A stretch of DNA of 24,260 nucleotides from a virus, in IMG/VR virus record IMGVR_UViG_3300047557_001771, positions 1-24,260 of that record. One strand, written 5' to 3'. The notes under the pieces were generated by a model. The model was not told the origin of the DNA and did no database searches. It saw nothing but the letters and a program-made list of their open reading frames with translations. This document shows positions 6,529 through 13,739 of the stretch, piece after piece (within the stretch, counting starts at the first letter, position 1; every line of letters starts with the position of its first letter). Made by a program: the position numbers and the translations under genes.

Positions 6529-7176
6529 TTATTTAATGCGAAAAATTTCAAGGTTCTTGCTTTTGTCAAACATAGTGGTGTAAGAACCTTTACCCCAACT
6601 AGAAGCCATGCGAGCAGTTACAGAACTGCGTAGATCTTCAGGTTGAAACTCAGGATTAAATGGAATTACAGCGGTCCCACCCACTTGTAAGTTTTCAATA
6701 AACGGTTTGTAGTAAGCGGCTAACGAACCATACTCACGATCAGTGCGGCGATGCCGTCTTGTTTTGCCGTCATCTATTGACCCTTGCTCCAGCAGTTTGC
6801 CATCCGCAGTGAGAATTTTGTAAGAGCATCCCAAAGCCTGAAGCGTGAGAAGTGCTTGAACTAATGCTTTTTCTTTTACGCCTCCAAATTTCTTGGGGTG
6901 TGGTTTGATTGAAGCGTTGCGAACATATTTGCGCTTGGGCTTCGCTTGCTCTGCTTGCTCTGCTTTTGCGCGTGCTTCTGAGCGTGCTTCTGCTTCTGCA
7001 AATCTCCTATCCATTTCTATTTTCGACTCTTCTATTTCAATGTTTCTGATTAGATCTTGCAGGCTCTGTAGACCTTGAGCGCGCATAATCTTGGGCTTTG
7101 CTGTGTACGTGTTGCTCACAGGAACTTTGTGAACTTCTTCATCGTCCAGCATACTTTGATATTTAAGTTTAGGCAT
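6529..7176 (-). CDS. hypothetical phage protein with coiled coil and C-terminal small domain
   Basis: A 215-aa protein. Residues ~35-80 form a highly charged helix (IEIEESKIEMDRRFAEAEAR) with an Ala/Glu/Lys repeat, likely a coiled coil, followed by a basic linker (PKRKYVRNASIKPHPKK) that could touch nucleic acid. The C-terminal ~70 residues match a small module I have seen in many phage proteins: YKPFIENLQVGGTAVIPF, then LRSSVTARMASSWGKG and a final YTT...LEIFRIK, where a G-x-G-containing strand and an arginine helix precede a last strand. This module also occurs in DNA-binding phage proteins. The start at 7176 has AAAGGAG. Its place between the VWA protein and the coiled-coil partner suggests membership of that block. 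Confidence 0.6.
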   Translation of the reverse strand: MPKLKYQSMLDDEEVHKVPVSNTYTAKPKIMRAQGLQSLQDLIRNIEIEESKIEMDRRFAEAEARSEARAKAEQAEQAKPKRKYVRNASIKPHPKKFGGVKEKALVQALLTLQALGCSYKILTADGKLLEQGSIDDGKTRRHRRTDREYGSLAAYYKPFIENLQVGGTAVIPFNPEFQPEDLRSSVTARMASSWGKGSYTTMFDKSKNLEIFRIK

Positions 7177-7187
7177 TTGATTCTCCT

Positions 7188-8366
7188 TTACACATGAATG
7201 CGCACGACTTTGCCGTGCGTAGGTTTGAAATGATCGTTGTTAACAACGCCCCATAGTTCATTACTGCAGACCGATGTGGGGCATGCATCTAGGTAACCAT
7301 CAGTTAACCAAATGACAGCAGTCGGTCTGTATTCTTTACTGGCAATATAAGTTGCCACACACTGCGGAGAAGTGCCGCCGCCACCAACAGGTTTGAGCAG
7401 GTTGGCAATGCCATCAAACTCTCCACGATTAAATACTTGTTCGCCGCAAACGTGCGTATCCCACCACAGTACGCGCACCTTTTCCGGCTCAGCTTGTTGA
7501 CAGATGTTGGCGATCTCACCAAACACGATTGGATACACGCCCTCCATCGAACCAGACGTATCACAAGCAATTAGCAACTCACCCATTACGATGTCAAAAT
7601 GCGTGGGCATCAAAATGTTATGCACAAGAAACCTACGATTGGGAGGGTTATACCGAGAATACTCGTCACCCGTTATTACCTGCTCAATGAATTCACGCAG
7701 AGCATTACGCCAGTCGGTATCACGCTTGACACCAAGACCAGACAGAGGGTTGTCGCCACTGTTGCTACCCGCCTGCATACGCTTCTGCACCATGTCACCG
7801 TGGTTGAGTGCGTCTTGAATCTGCTGTTCCAGTTCTTGCGGATCGACCTCTTCGGGAGTGCCATAGTGCTCATCAAGAGTCATACTTTCTTCCTGACTCT
7901 GAAGCGGGGGGTTCTTCAGCAAGTCCTGCAACACATCCACGAATGAGCGATTGAAGTACTTAGAATCAAGCAGAGGGACTGGATCGGTTGTGTATTCTAT
8001 AAACTTGTGTTCAGGATCAGTCTGCTCGATCAGCCCATTGACCACATAATCCATCGCCATGTTAGATAACTCTGGGTACTTCTTAACAATATCTTTGTAG
8101 TCAGAGCAATGACGCAGGGCCTTGTGTAGTGACTCATGCAATTGAACGAAGCGCACTTGTTTACGGTTCTGTCTTGCCAAAAATTCACAGCCATAAAACA
8201 CATCGATGCCATTTGTGCCTGCGGTTGGCATACCGTCAATGAGTTGCACATCACCCATTGTTACCAAGCCAGACAGCGTACAAAAGTTGCTGTGATTCAT
8301 GATGTCGATATTGACTGCACGCACACGCTGTTCGAGCGTCATGCTGTCCCATGCGGAGTGTTTCAT
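7188..8366 (-). CDS. metallopeptidase-like/VWA (DUF2201-type) protein
   Basis: A 392-aa protein with two parts. The N-terminal part has QLHESLHKALRH (H77, E78, H81) followed by a MAMDYVVN helix (D106), a zinc-binding pattern of the putative metallopeptidase domain that precedes VWA-like domains in DUF2201 proteins. A low-complexity acidic linker runs about 155-215. The C-terminal VWA domain has the metal-ion-dependent adhesion site: D269-T-S271-G-S273, T332 in GGGGTSPQ and D356 in LTDGY. Genes of this type pair with MoxR AAA+ ATPases to insert metals or remodel protein complexes. Here it directly follows that ATPase (17 bases away). The ATG at 8366 has AAAGGAGG. Whether the HESLH site is catalytic is unknown. 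Confidence 0.85.
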   Translation of the reverse strand: MKHSAWDSMTLEQRVRAVNIDIMNHSNFCTLSGLVTMGDVQLIDGMPTAGTNGIDVFYGCEFLARQNRKQVRFVQLHESLHKALRHCSDYKDIVKKYPELSNMAMDYVVNGLIEQTDPEHKFIEYTTDPVPLLDSKYFNRSFVDVLQDLLKNPPLQSQEESMTLDEHYGTPEEVDPQELEQQIQDALNHGDMVQKRMQAGSNSGDNPLSGLGVKRDTDWRNALREFIEQVITGDEYSRYNPPNRRFLVHNILMPTHFDIVMGELLIACDTSGSMEGVYPIVFGEIANICQQAEPEKVRVLWWDTHVCGEQVFNRGEFDGIANLLKPVGGGGTSPQCVATYIASKEYRPTAVIWLTDGYLDACPTSVCSNELWGVVNNDHFKPTHGKVVRIHV

Positions 8367-8383
8367 GTTGGCCTCCTTTTTAT

Positions 8384-9514
8384 TTATTGGACTCTGTAGT
8401 AGATACGATTGTCGGTAAGCATTTCACCAAACTCATTGACAGAACTGAATGGCCCGATGCGATCAGACTCAGTGATGCGGCGGAGGAACAACGCTTGCAT
8501 CTCAGGTTGCAGACGCTTTACATACTTTGTAAATGCCTCGGCGTGCTCACGCGTTTCGGTGCGAGTGATGAATTGAAACACTTGCACTTGTTGTGCGATT
8601 TTGTTGTTGGGTATTGGTGCAGTATTGGGATCAGAAAGAATAGTGTTGATAGGGGGAACCTGTTGGCCGAAGCGAATGTATGAGTTCAGTATCGAAGCGA
8701 AAGGTTTGCCGACTGTACCTTCCAACGCTTTCTGCAAAGTCTCCGCATCTAGTTTGTCCATCACATCCAAGATGTCAGAGGCCGCGTGCATAGAACGTGG
8801 CGAGGCGTAGGCATCTTGCACGATGCGCGGGTTAAAGATGCTGGGGTTATCTTTGGTCAGGTCTTTGTTCTCGTGCTTGCCGCCTTTCTCGTAGTCCAAG
8901 AACGAATCAAAGACCATCGGATACTCCTGTACACACGCAAGCATGATGGGATTCAAGCGGAAGGGGATGGCAAACTCGTTGAGCCATTCGAGCAACGTAG
9001 CCTTACGCATCTTGACTACAATGAGACGGTTGCGTAGGTGTGCCTGCAGTATGTCGCCTAGTCCCTCCACCGATAGGTTTGTACCAGCAAACCACACAGA
9101 ACCGTCAGGCATACCCATCGCGCCCGCGCGGCGCTCGTAGAGGATCGGGGCGATCATGTTCTTGACGTACTGCGGAACCTTGGCGATTTCATCAAACATA
9201 CCCAGCACAGGGCGTGCTCCGTTTACACCTAGCTGATTGTTCTTTGAAAGGCCAAGGCGGGCGTTGGGTAGCTCGGTTGATATGCCGTTCTCACGATCAA
9301 GGTCAGGCATGAACAGCGAGCCATCGCTGAGTTGTGTTGAATCAATGGGCTTGATCTTGATGTGCCCATCGAAGTCAGGATCTCTGGCTAACGTGTGCCA
9401 CACAGCAGTTTTGCCGATGCCGTTTTCGCCCATGATTAAGACTGTGCGCTTGGCACCAACAGCCTTGATCAAACTGACGACTTGTTTATGGGAAAGAAAG
9501 TCCGATGTATTCAT
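8384..9514 (-). CDS. MoxR-type AAA+ ATPase
   Basis: A 376-aa AAA+ protein with Walker A GENGIGKT (29-36), Walker B VLGMFDE (D108, E109), sensor 1 GTNLS (N146), likely arginine finger in HLRNRL (R161/R163) and sensor 2 SPRSM (R240). The C-terminal ~100 residues form a helical region. The fold belongs to the MoxR/RavA-like clade that works with VWA partners, and here the VWA gene follows directly. It would use ATP to remodel a target complex or load a metal. The ATG at 9514 has AAAGGAGTG, and just upstream is a sigma70-like promoter with an overlapping palindrome (9554-9582). The role in phage infection is unknown. Confidence 0.9.
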   Translation of the reverse strand: MNTSDFLSHKQVVSLIKAVGAKRTVLIMGENGIGKTAVWHTLARDPDFDGHIKIKPIDSTQLSDGSLFMPDLDRENGISTELPNARLGLSKNNQLGVNGARPVLGMFDEIAKVPQYVKNMIAPILYERRAGAMGMPDGSVWFAGTNLSVEGLGDILQAHLRNRLIVVKMRKATLLEWLNEFAIPFRLNPIMLACVQEYPMVFDSFLDYEKGGKHENKDLTKDNPSIFNPRIVQDAYASPRSMHAASDILDVMDKLDAETLQKALEGTVGKPFASILNSYIRFGQQVPPINTILSDPNTAPIPNNKIAQQVQVFQFITRTETREHAEAFTKYVKRLQPEMQALFLRRITESDRIGPFSSVNEFGEMLTDNRIYYRVQ

Positions 9515-9553
9515 GGTTATGCACTCCTTTGTAATTAACGATTTATGTAAAAG

Positions 9554-9582
9554 ATTTTACAGCCCTGTCAAAAATTTGACAA
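9554..9582 (-). promoter_or_regulatory. sigma70-like promoter for the MoxR/VWA block
   Basis: Read on the minus strand: TTGTCA (-35, at 9577-9582), a 17-base spacer and TAAAAT (-10, at 9554-9559), each one base from consensus. Transcription would start near 9547, about 33 bases before the MoxR ATG. A second reading, TTGACA-16-TACATA shifted 11 bases leftward, is weaker at the -10. Confidence 0.65.
9566..9581. promoter_or_regulatory. palindromic operator candidate overlapping the -35
   Basis: TGTCAAA-AA-TTTGACA: two perfect 7-base arms with a 2-base centre, lying on the -35 element and spacer of the promoter above. It matches the 18-bp palindrome at 15898-15915 in sequence and in position relative to a promoter, so a repressor may bind both. 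Confidence 0.6.
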
Positions 9583-9615
9583 GCATTTTTCAGCCATTTT
9601 ACTCCTATAAACGTG

Positions 9616-10047
9616 TTAACCGGAAGGAGACCAGCTAAAAATCTTGTCTGGGTAGCCAATCACACGCTTGATATCCAGCCAATCCACGTTGCGCTCGGTA
9701 GCCTCCCGCTCGTTGTCGTTAGGGTCTTCCCCTATGCGGACAAACTCGATGGCTAGGGATTCGCGGTCAGCCGGATTGTCCACATCGTTGGCGTCTTCAA
9801 CCTGTTCAACGAAGTTAAACAGATGGTTCTTCACCGTATCTAGTTCGCTGTACCACTTGACGTTATCGAACGACCAGAATACGTAGTGCACCTGCCCTTG
9901 CGTTTTCTCCTGTTTGTGTTGGTTCATAAACTCTTTGTCTTCGTCAGGTAGTGCGCTTTGCATAAGTAAATCCAGCACCATCTGACACTCACGTTTCTCG
10001 CCATACATGAGCATGGCAACAGCAGATCGGTAGCCCATATCACTCAT
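9616..10047 (-). CDS. hypothetical conserved phage protein, 143 aa
   Basis: Begins MSDMGYRSAVAMLMYGEK and ends with an acidic stretch plus FVRIGEDPNDNE. The start MGYRS and the F.RIGED signature mark a small phage family that I have seen repeatedly without assigned function. Predicted secondary structure is alpha/beta: a strand (VAMLMYG), helices, a strand with VHYVFWSFDNVKWY and an acidic helix region. No active-site residues are apparent. It precedes the MoxR/VWA block but is separated by the 9515-9615 promoter region, so it may be the last gene of the upstream unit. Confidence 0.65.
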   Translation of the reverse strand: MSDMGYRSAVAMLMYGEKRECQMVLDLLMQSALPDEDKEFMNQHKQEKTQGQVHYVFWSFDNVKWYSELDTVKNHLFNFVEQVEDANDVDNPADRESLAIEFVRIGEDPNDNEREATERNVDWLDIKRVIGYPDKIFSWSPSG

Positions 10048-10135
10048 CCTTTCCTAAGTAGATACCAATACCAATTACCACGAAGATAAATACAACAAAC
10101 CAAACTACATTCTGTGCGGCTTCATGCGCTGGCAT
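10040..10135 (-). CDS. 31-aa single-pass membrane peptide
   Basis: A tiny frame, M-P-A-H-E-A-A-Q-N then a continuous hydrophobic stretch VVWFVVFIFVVIGIGIYLG and a KDE tail. The ATG at 10135 has GGAGGT with 5 bases spacing, among the best ribosome sites in the window. Its start overlaps the end of the NinX-like gene and its stop overlaps the 143-aa gene start, so the spacing is that of a real operon member. The single helix with Gly-x-Gly-x may span the inner membrane. Function unknown; a short phage membrane regulator is possible. Confidence 0.65.
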   Translation of the reverse strand: MPAHEAAQNVVWFVVFIFVVIGIGIYLGKDE

Positions 10136-10442
10136 GATGCACCTCCACTTCATCACCTAACTTACTTGCCACATAACAACGCATGGCGGCGATCAGGGGC
10201 GTTTGACCTGATTCAAATTCAGATGGGTTGATGCTGTTGGATTCCATTGAAGCGTTCCATTGTTGACCTACCCACAACTGAATCTTTTCCCGTTCAATGA
10301 TCGGCCCACCCTGCGCCCAATCGACTGAGGGCATATAAGGTTCGTTGTGCGTTTCGTAATAGTCCTGCTTATCTACACCCTCGCACTTCGCCACCATAAG
10401 ATCCAACTGCACACCGCTTAACTCACTCGTCTTGATCTTCAT
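10122..10442 (-). CDS. NinX-like (DUF2591) protein
   Basis: A 106-aa protein whose motifs are typical of the phage NinX/DUF2591 family: MKIKTSELSGVQLDLMVAKC at the start, DWAQGGPIIERE in the middle and TPLIAAMRCYVASKLGDEV near the end. Family members are widespread in proteobacterial phages and have no firm molecular function; they sit in the nin region of lambdoid phages. The ATG at 10442 has GGAGGT. Its stop overlaps the membrane peptide gene. The family assignment rests on remembered motifs. Confidence 0.8.
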   Translation of the reverse strand: MKIKTSELSGVQLDLMVAKCEGVDKQDYYETHNEPYMPSVDWAQGGPIIEREKIQLWVGQQWNASMESNSINPSEFESGQTPLIAAMRCYVASKLGDEVEVHHASA

Positions 10443-10639
10443 ACCATTACCTCCTTCTTGAAATAACGAACTGCTTTAACGAAGTATTGAAGCGCAGGTT
10501 GGGGGCCAAACTCTTTGTTAACTTTGTCCACCTGCGCCTCTGCCTCAGCCACCGTATCAAATGCATACATCACCCATTCTTTACCCATGCTTGGGTCATA
10601 CTGCATCACCAAATAAACGAAGTTGTTTGTGTCAGTCAT
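10439..10639 (-). CDS. hypothetical protein, 66 aa
   Basis: Opens MTDTNNFVYLVMQYD, then KEWVMYAFDTVAEAEAQVDKV and FGPQPALQYFVKAVRYF: a beta-alpha-beta pattern of a small soluble protein with tryptophan and tyrosine on the strands. No family is recognised. The ATG at 10639 has AAAGGAG, and both ends overlap neighbours by 4 bases, so it is a coupled operon gene. Confidence 0.6.
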   Translation of the reverse strand: MTDTNNFVYLVMQYDPSMGKEWVMYAFDTVAEAEAQVDKVNKEFGPQPALQYFVKAVRYFKKEVMV

Positions 10640-10839
10640 TTCATTTCTCCTTTCAGTTGTTCACGCACATAGGTAATTAAATCCAACGCATCAAGCGCCA
10701 CTTCCAAAGTATCTTCAAAATACTCAGCCTGATACTCGGCAGGATTTTCTAGATAGTTGGCTAGGTCTACTCGAATAGCGTTTACATCTGCTTGCAATCG
10801 GCGTAGCCCATCGTGTATGTTCTTTGGTGTGGTAGTCAT
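10636..10839 (-). CDS. hypothetical coiled-coil protein, 67 aa
   Basis: Almost wholly helical: IHDGLRRLQADVNAIRVDLANYL and EVALDALDLITYVREQLKG, with heptad-like leucines and isoleucines. The ATG at 10839 has AAAGGAG at 7 bases. It may dimerise or act as a small adaptor. It follows the amidotransferase gene on the same strand with a 23-base gap. No function recognised. Confidence 0.6.
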   Translation of the reverse strand: MTTTPKNIHDGLRRLQADVNAIRVDLANYLENPAEYQAEYFEDTLEVALDALDLITYVREQLKGEMK

Positions 10840-10862
10840 TTGCTTCTCCTTTCGTAAGTTAA

Positions 10863-11771
10863 TTATTGAAATGGTGTTGTAACTGATTCACTAGCAAACA
10901 GATCAGAGATCCAATCAACTGCATCTTCTGGTGTATCTTCGACAAGTGCTCGCACTTCATGTGTATCAAGTTCGTACCATTGAATGAGCAGATACTTTGC
11001 TTTCTCTGGATTGAAGCAGACCCAGTTCAACAAGTTGCTTTGACCTTTAAGATAGCATCGGTGCACATCACGAATGATGTCATCGTAATCAAATTTCTCG
11101 TACTCAGCATCCTGCACATTGGCTTTGATATCGCCAACATACGAACTGCCGTATTCGTAATCGTAGCTGTCGTAATACGAACCCCATCTGTTGGTGATGC
11201 CCTTGTGAACAAAGCCATGCTGAGAGGCAGACCATGCGTAGGTATTAGATAGCCACGCACCGAAATGCTCAACGCCAGCATCACGATTGATAACAGCGAT
11301 GCGGCCATCGGCATGACATAGTGCAAACTTGTTGCTAGAACCAATCATCTCACCGAGATACTCTTGGAAGTCTTCGGTGAACAGCAAGTCCATGTTCGAC
11401 TCAGCGATTGGTCTGAGTATGTACTCGATCATGTGCCAAGTGTCTGACATCTCTTTGCGTATGGGATTGCCCGCAGACAGGATGCCGTTGTGCGACAGCC
11501 ATAGATCATCAGTGATGCGATACGGATGGCAGTTGGCTGTGTCGATGTTGCCATGAGTCTTCATGCGGTAATGCAGTATGCACTCACGCCCCTCGGCAAT
11601 GTCACGATACAGCGCAATGGTTTCGTCCACGCTACCAAGAGACTTGGTGACATGGATCTTCTTGCCATCACCAAACATGATGCCGAAGCCATCGGGGTTG
11701 TGTGAGTAGAAGTCACGAAGAACTGCATCAGAGAACGAAGTCTCTGCGGTGTGGTGAATTAGTATGCACAT
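10863..11771 (-). CDS. class II glutamine amidotransferase
   Basis: A 302-aa Ntn-type glutaminase. Cys2 follows the initiator Met directly and would become the N-terminal nucleophile. Other signature pieces: NPDGFG (25-30), HYRMKTHG (67-74, substrate-arginine loop), CHPYRI (81-86), SHNGIL (93-98) and SDT (109-111). These fit the GATase-2/6 family, which releases ammonia from glutamine for a synthase or ligase partner. No synthase domain is fused to it; the only ligase-like gene is the neighbouring amidoligase, so the pair probably makes an amide. After the core (about residues 190-302) is a Tyr/Asp/Ser-rich stretch (YYDSYDYEYG, 199-208), then an acidic helical tail. The ATG at 11771 has AAAGGAG. 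Confidence 0.85.
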   Translation of the reverse strand: MCILIHHTAETSFSDAVLRDFYSHNPDGFGIMFGDGKKIHVTKSLGSVDETIALYRDIAEGRECILHYRMKTHGNIDTANCHPYRITDDLWLSHNGILSAGNPIRKEMSDTWHMIEYILRPIAESNMDLLFTEDFQEYLGEMIGSSNKFALCHADGRIAVINRDAGVEHFGAWLSNTYAWSASQHGFVHKGITNRWGSYYDSYDYEYGSSYVGDIKANVQDAEYEKFDYDDIIRDVHRCYLKGQSNLLNWVCFNPEKAKYLLIQWYELDTHEVRALVEDTPEDAVDWISDLFASESVTTPFQ

Positions 11772-11795
11772 GGTTTACGCTCCTTTTGATTATGG

Positions 11796-13280
11796 TTAAA
11801 GTGTTTCAAGTTTGTTGTCGATGTAATTGCGTAGGATCTTGGTATCGTTAGCAATCACAGGGTTGGCGAGGAACTGCAAGAAAGATTTGGTATCAAGCCT
11901 GAACCCGTAGCCTGACTGATCGCTACAGAAGTTGATCAAGGCATTTGCAAACTGCACCGCAGACAGGATCGACTCGTACTTCAGCGAACCCTTGAACATA
12001 CGAAACTCAACGGTCTTGCGTGACTCGATGTTGAGTGCTTCGTATCTGTTGGTGTCAACACGCAACGCATTGCCTACTCGTTTGCTTGAGTAATACCTGG
12101 CGTAGTCACTACCGTACCTGCGAGCGATGGCCTCGATCAATGCACGATTGTCAGGGTGATTGACAAACGCCACCATCTTTGAGAGTTGCAACTTGGATAG
12201 GCCAGCGCGTGTTACATGGACATGAAGACCGCAAGTGCTGGTGTTGTGCGATGACAGGCCGCGCAACAAGTGAGGTGTCTTGACCCACTCCCAAAACGAT
12301 GCGTGCATATCAAGACCCATCGGTTGCGTGATGATCTCAAAGCCATTGGACAACGAACCATCATTCTCAAAGAAGCAACGCTGTCCCACCTTGCCATTGT
12401 TGAGCGCCTCGTTGAGTATCTGCGCGTGTTCGGTGCGATCATTGCGTACCTCGACCTCAAGCTCAACGCCAAAGAACCGCTCAAAGCGAATGCTCTCATC
12501 TGATAAGTTAAGCGGCTTGGTTACATAGACTGAGTTAGCCTTAGTCCACTCAGATTGAATGGGCATGAAGCTGCCCTTCGATGAATGGTAGTTACCAATG
12601 ATGCGCCCACCATACTCGTGGTGAACATAGCAATCTTCATCATCACTCCACGCAAAGTCTTCATCATCGGTATGAATGGTAACCTCACTACCATCCTGAT
12701 CCATCGCAGTAGCAGAACTCTCGTTGTATACATACGAATCGTAGTAGTCTGAGTATGTGTAGTAATTCTCAATACACGAACGGCAGACAGTAGCGCAACT
12801 GTTGTACGGCTCGGTAGTTTCATCACGCGCCTCCCACTCACCGCAGTCATCGCAAGTCACAAACTCGTTATCAAGAAGATCATTGATATTATCTTTTTCA
12901 TCAAACGCAAGTAAGTAAGAAATGTAACTGCGTATGCCACTTTGATACGAGCGTGCGATGTTGCGCATATGCCCAGTCTGTGAATCGAACAAGGCCAAGG
13001 CATACCGACTCTGCGCTTGGGTACACAGAAGCTTTAACCAAGCGCGCACTTTGTCATGCGATAAAGTAAAGTGGTTGTGCACCTTACCCAACAGGCACAC
13101 GAGCAACGCAGGGCGTTTGTGCGCCATCGTATGCAATGCACGCAACAGATTGACCTGATCCCAACTCAACTCAGGGTTTGGGAAGGTAGCTGATTCGTGC
13201 GATACATTTGTTTCAAGTGCCTTGCCCAGTCTTTGTAGCAACATACTACGAGTATCGTTACCGTAGATTTCAAAGCTCAT
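11796..13280 (-). CDS. amidoligase family protein with zinc-binding module
   Basis: I use the ATG at 13280 (494 aa), which overlaps the upstream TGA and has GGAGGT 5 bases before it. The C-terminal half carries the motifs of the GCS/COOH-NH2 amidoligase superfamily: FGVELEVEV (270-278), ENDGSL (305-310), GFEIITQP (313-320), GLHVHV (351-356), NRYEALN (411-417) and VEFRMFKGS (424-432). The glutamates and arginine would bind ATP/Mg and substrate. The N-terminal region has a four-cysteine treble-clef-like module (C143-x2-C146, C166-x2-C169) followed by a Tyr/Asp/Glu-rich acidic stretch, 171-222. It should activate a carboxylate with ATP and join it to an amine, with ammonia perhaps supplied by the amidotransferase encoded next. 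The substrate is unknown. Confidence 0.85.
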   Translation of the reverse strand: MSFEIYGNDTRSMLLQRLGKALETNVSHESATFPNPELSWDQVNLLRALHTMAHKRPALLVCLLGKVHNHFTLSHDKVRAWLKLLCTQAQSRYALALFDSQTGHMRNIARSYQSGIRSYISYLLAFDEKDNINDLLDNEFVTCDDCGEWEARDETTEPYNSCATVCRSCIENYYTYSDYYDSYVYNESSATAMDQDGSEVTIHTDDEDFAWSDDEDCYVHHEYGGRIIGNYHSSKGSFMPIQSEWTKANSVYVTKPLNLSDESIRFERFFGVELEVEVRNDRTEHAQILNEALNNGKVGQRCFFENDGSLSNGFEIITQPMGLDMHASFWEWVKTPHLLRGLSSHNTSTCGLHVHVTRAGLSKLQLSKMVAFVNHPDNRALIEAIARRYGSDYARYYSSKRVGNALRVDTNRYEALNIESRKTVEFRMFKGSLKYESILSAVQFANALINFCSDQSGYGFRLDTKSFLQFLANPVIANDTKILRNYIDNKLETL

Positions 13281-13489
13281 TTCACACCTCCTTCTTCCTT
13301 TTCGGATGACCATTCGTTATCCCATTCTTCACCACAAGCAAACAACTCCACCTTTGGCAGATCGTTCAGCACTAGCCACAACTTATGGCCTTCGTCCCGC
13401 ATGGCATCAGACCCACCATGCAGTCGTTGCTCGATTCGGCGCAACTTTTCAAAGGCTTCTTTCTCTACGAAGTACCCTTCGTAACTCAT
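13277..13489 (-). CDS. hypothetical protein, 70 aa
   Basis: The start at 13489 is chosen because its ATG overlaps the previous TGA and has AAGGAGGG before it; an in-frame ATG 30 bases earlier lies inside the upstream gene. The product is helical with a charged C terminus: YEGYFVEKEAFEKLRRIEQR, then LWLVLNDLPKVELF and a Glu/Asp-rich end. Its stop overlaps the amidoligase ATG, so the two are translationally coupled. No known family. Confidence 0.6.
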   Translation of the reverse strand: MSYEGYFVEKEAFEKLRRIEQRLHGGSDAMRDEGHKLWLVLNDLPKVELFACGEEWDNEWSSEKEEGGVK

Positions 13490-13683
13490 CTGCTCTTCCC
13501 TCCTTTCAGTAATACGCACTCGCGTTTGAATCTCTGCCAGTCATCACGGCCAGCGTCCACAACAGCCACGACAACGCGATCTTTCTTTGGGACAGATGTC
13601 CCAATCGCTTTGCTCTTTGGTTTAACTTCAGTTTGTAATGCTTGCTTGGCAAGCAACAACACAGCAAGGTTCTCTGCTTTCAT
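13486..13683 (-). CDS. hypothetical protein, 65 aa
   Basis: Start ATG at 13683 with AAGGAG at 7 bases; a longer form would begin in a hairpin leader. It has an N-terminal alpha helix (AENLAVLLLAKQAL), a basic/polar linker (KPKSKAIGTSVPKKD), a strand (VVVAVVDAG) and a basic C-terminal helix. An 18-bp perfect palindrome (13587-13604) lies in the linker codons. Next gene coupled by ATGA. Function unknown. Confidence 0.55.
   Translation of the reverse strand: MKAENLAVLLLAKQALQTEVKPKSKAIGTSVPKKDRVVVAVVDAGRDDWQRFKRECVLLKGGKSR
13587..13604. promoter_or_regulatory. palindrome TTGGGACA-GA-TGTCCCAA (operator family A)
   Basis: Perfect 8-base arms with a 2-base centre, inside the 65-aa coding gene. 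It is the best-formed of three like sites (others at 14971-14994 and 15583-15602). It could be a DNA operator or an RNA hairpin; the sequence does not decide. Confidence 0.55.
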
Positions 13684-13701
13684 TTGCTTCTCCTTCAGGT
13701 T

Positions 13702-13723
13702 GGTGCGGTCAAACCCCCGCACC
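13702..13723 (-). promoter_or_regulatory. RNA hairpin in leader between two genes
   Basis: On the minus strand GGTGCGG ... CCGCACC gives a 7-base perfect stem with an 8-base loop, located between the stop of the zinc-finger gene (13740) and the ribosome site of the 65-aa gene. No U-run follows, so it is not an intrinsic terminator; a processing or protection element is possible. Confidence 0.35.
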
Positions 13724-13739
13724 TTGGGTTACAGATTCT

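Noticed and set aside
12212-12528. Frames of 77-95 aa on both strands over the amidoligase core
   Set aside because: They fall inside conserved amidoligase motifs and have no ribosome sites.
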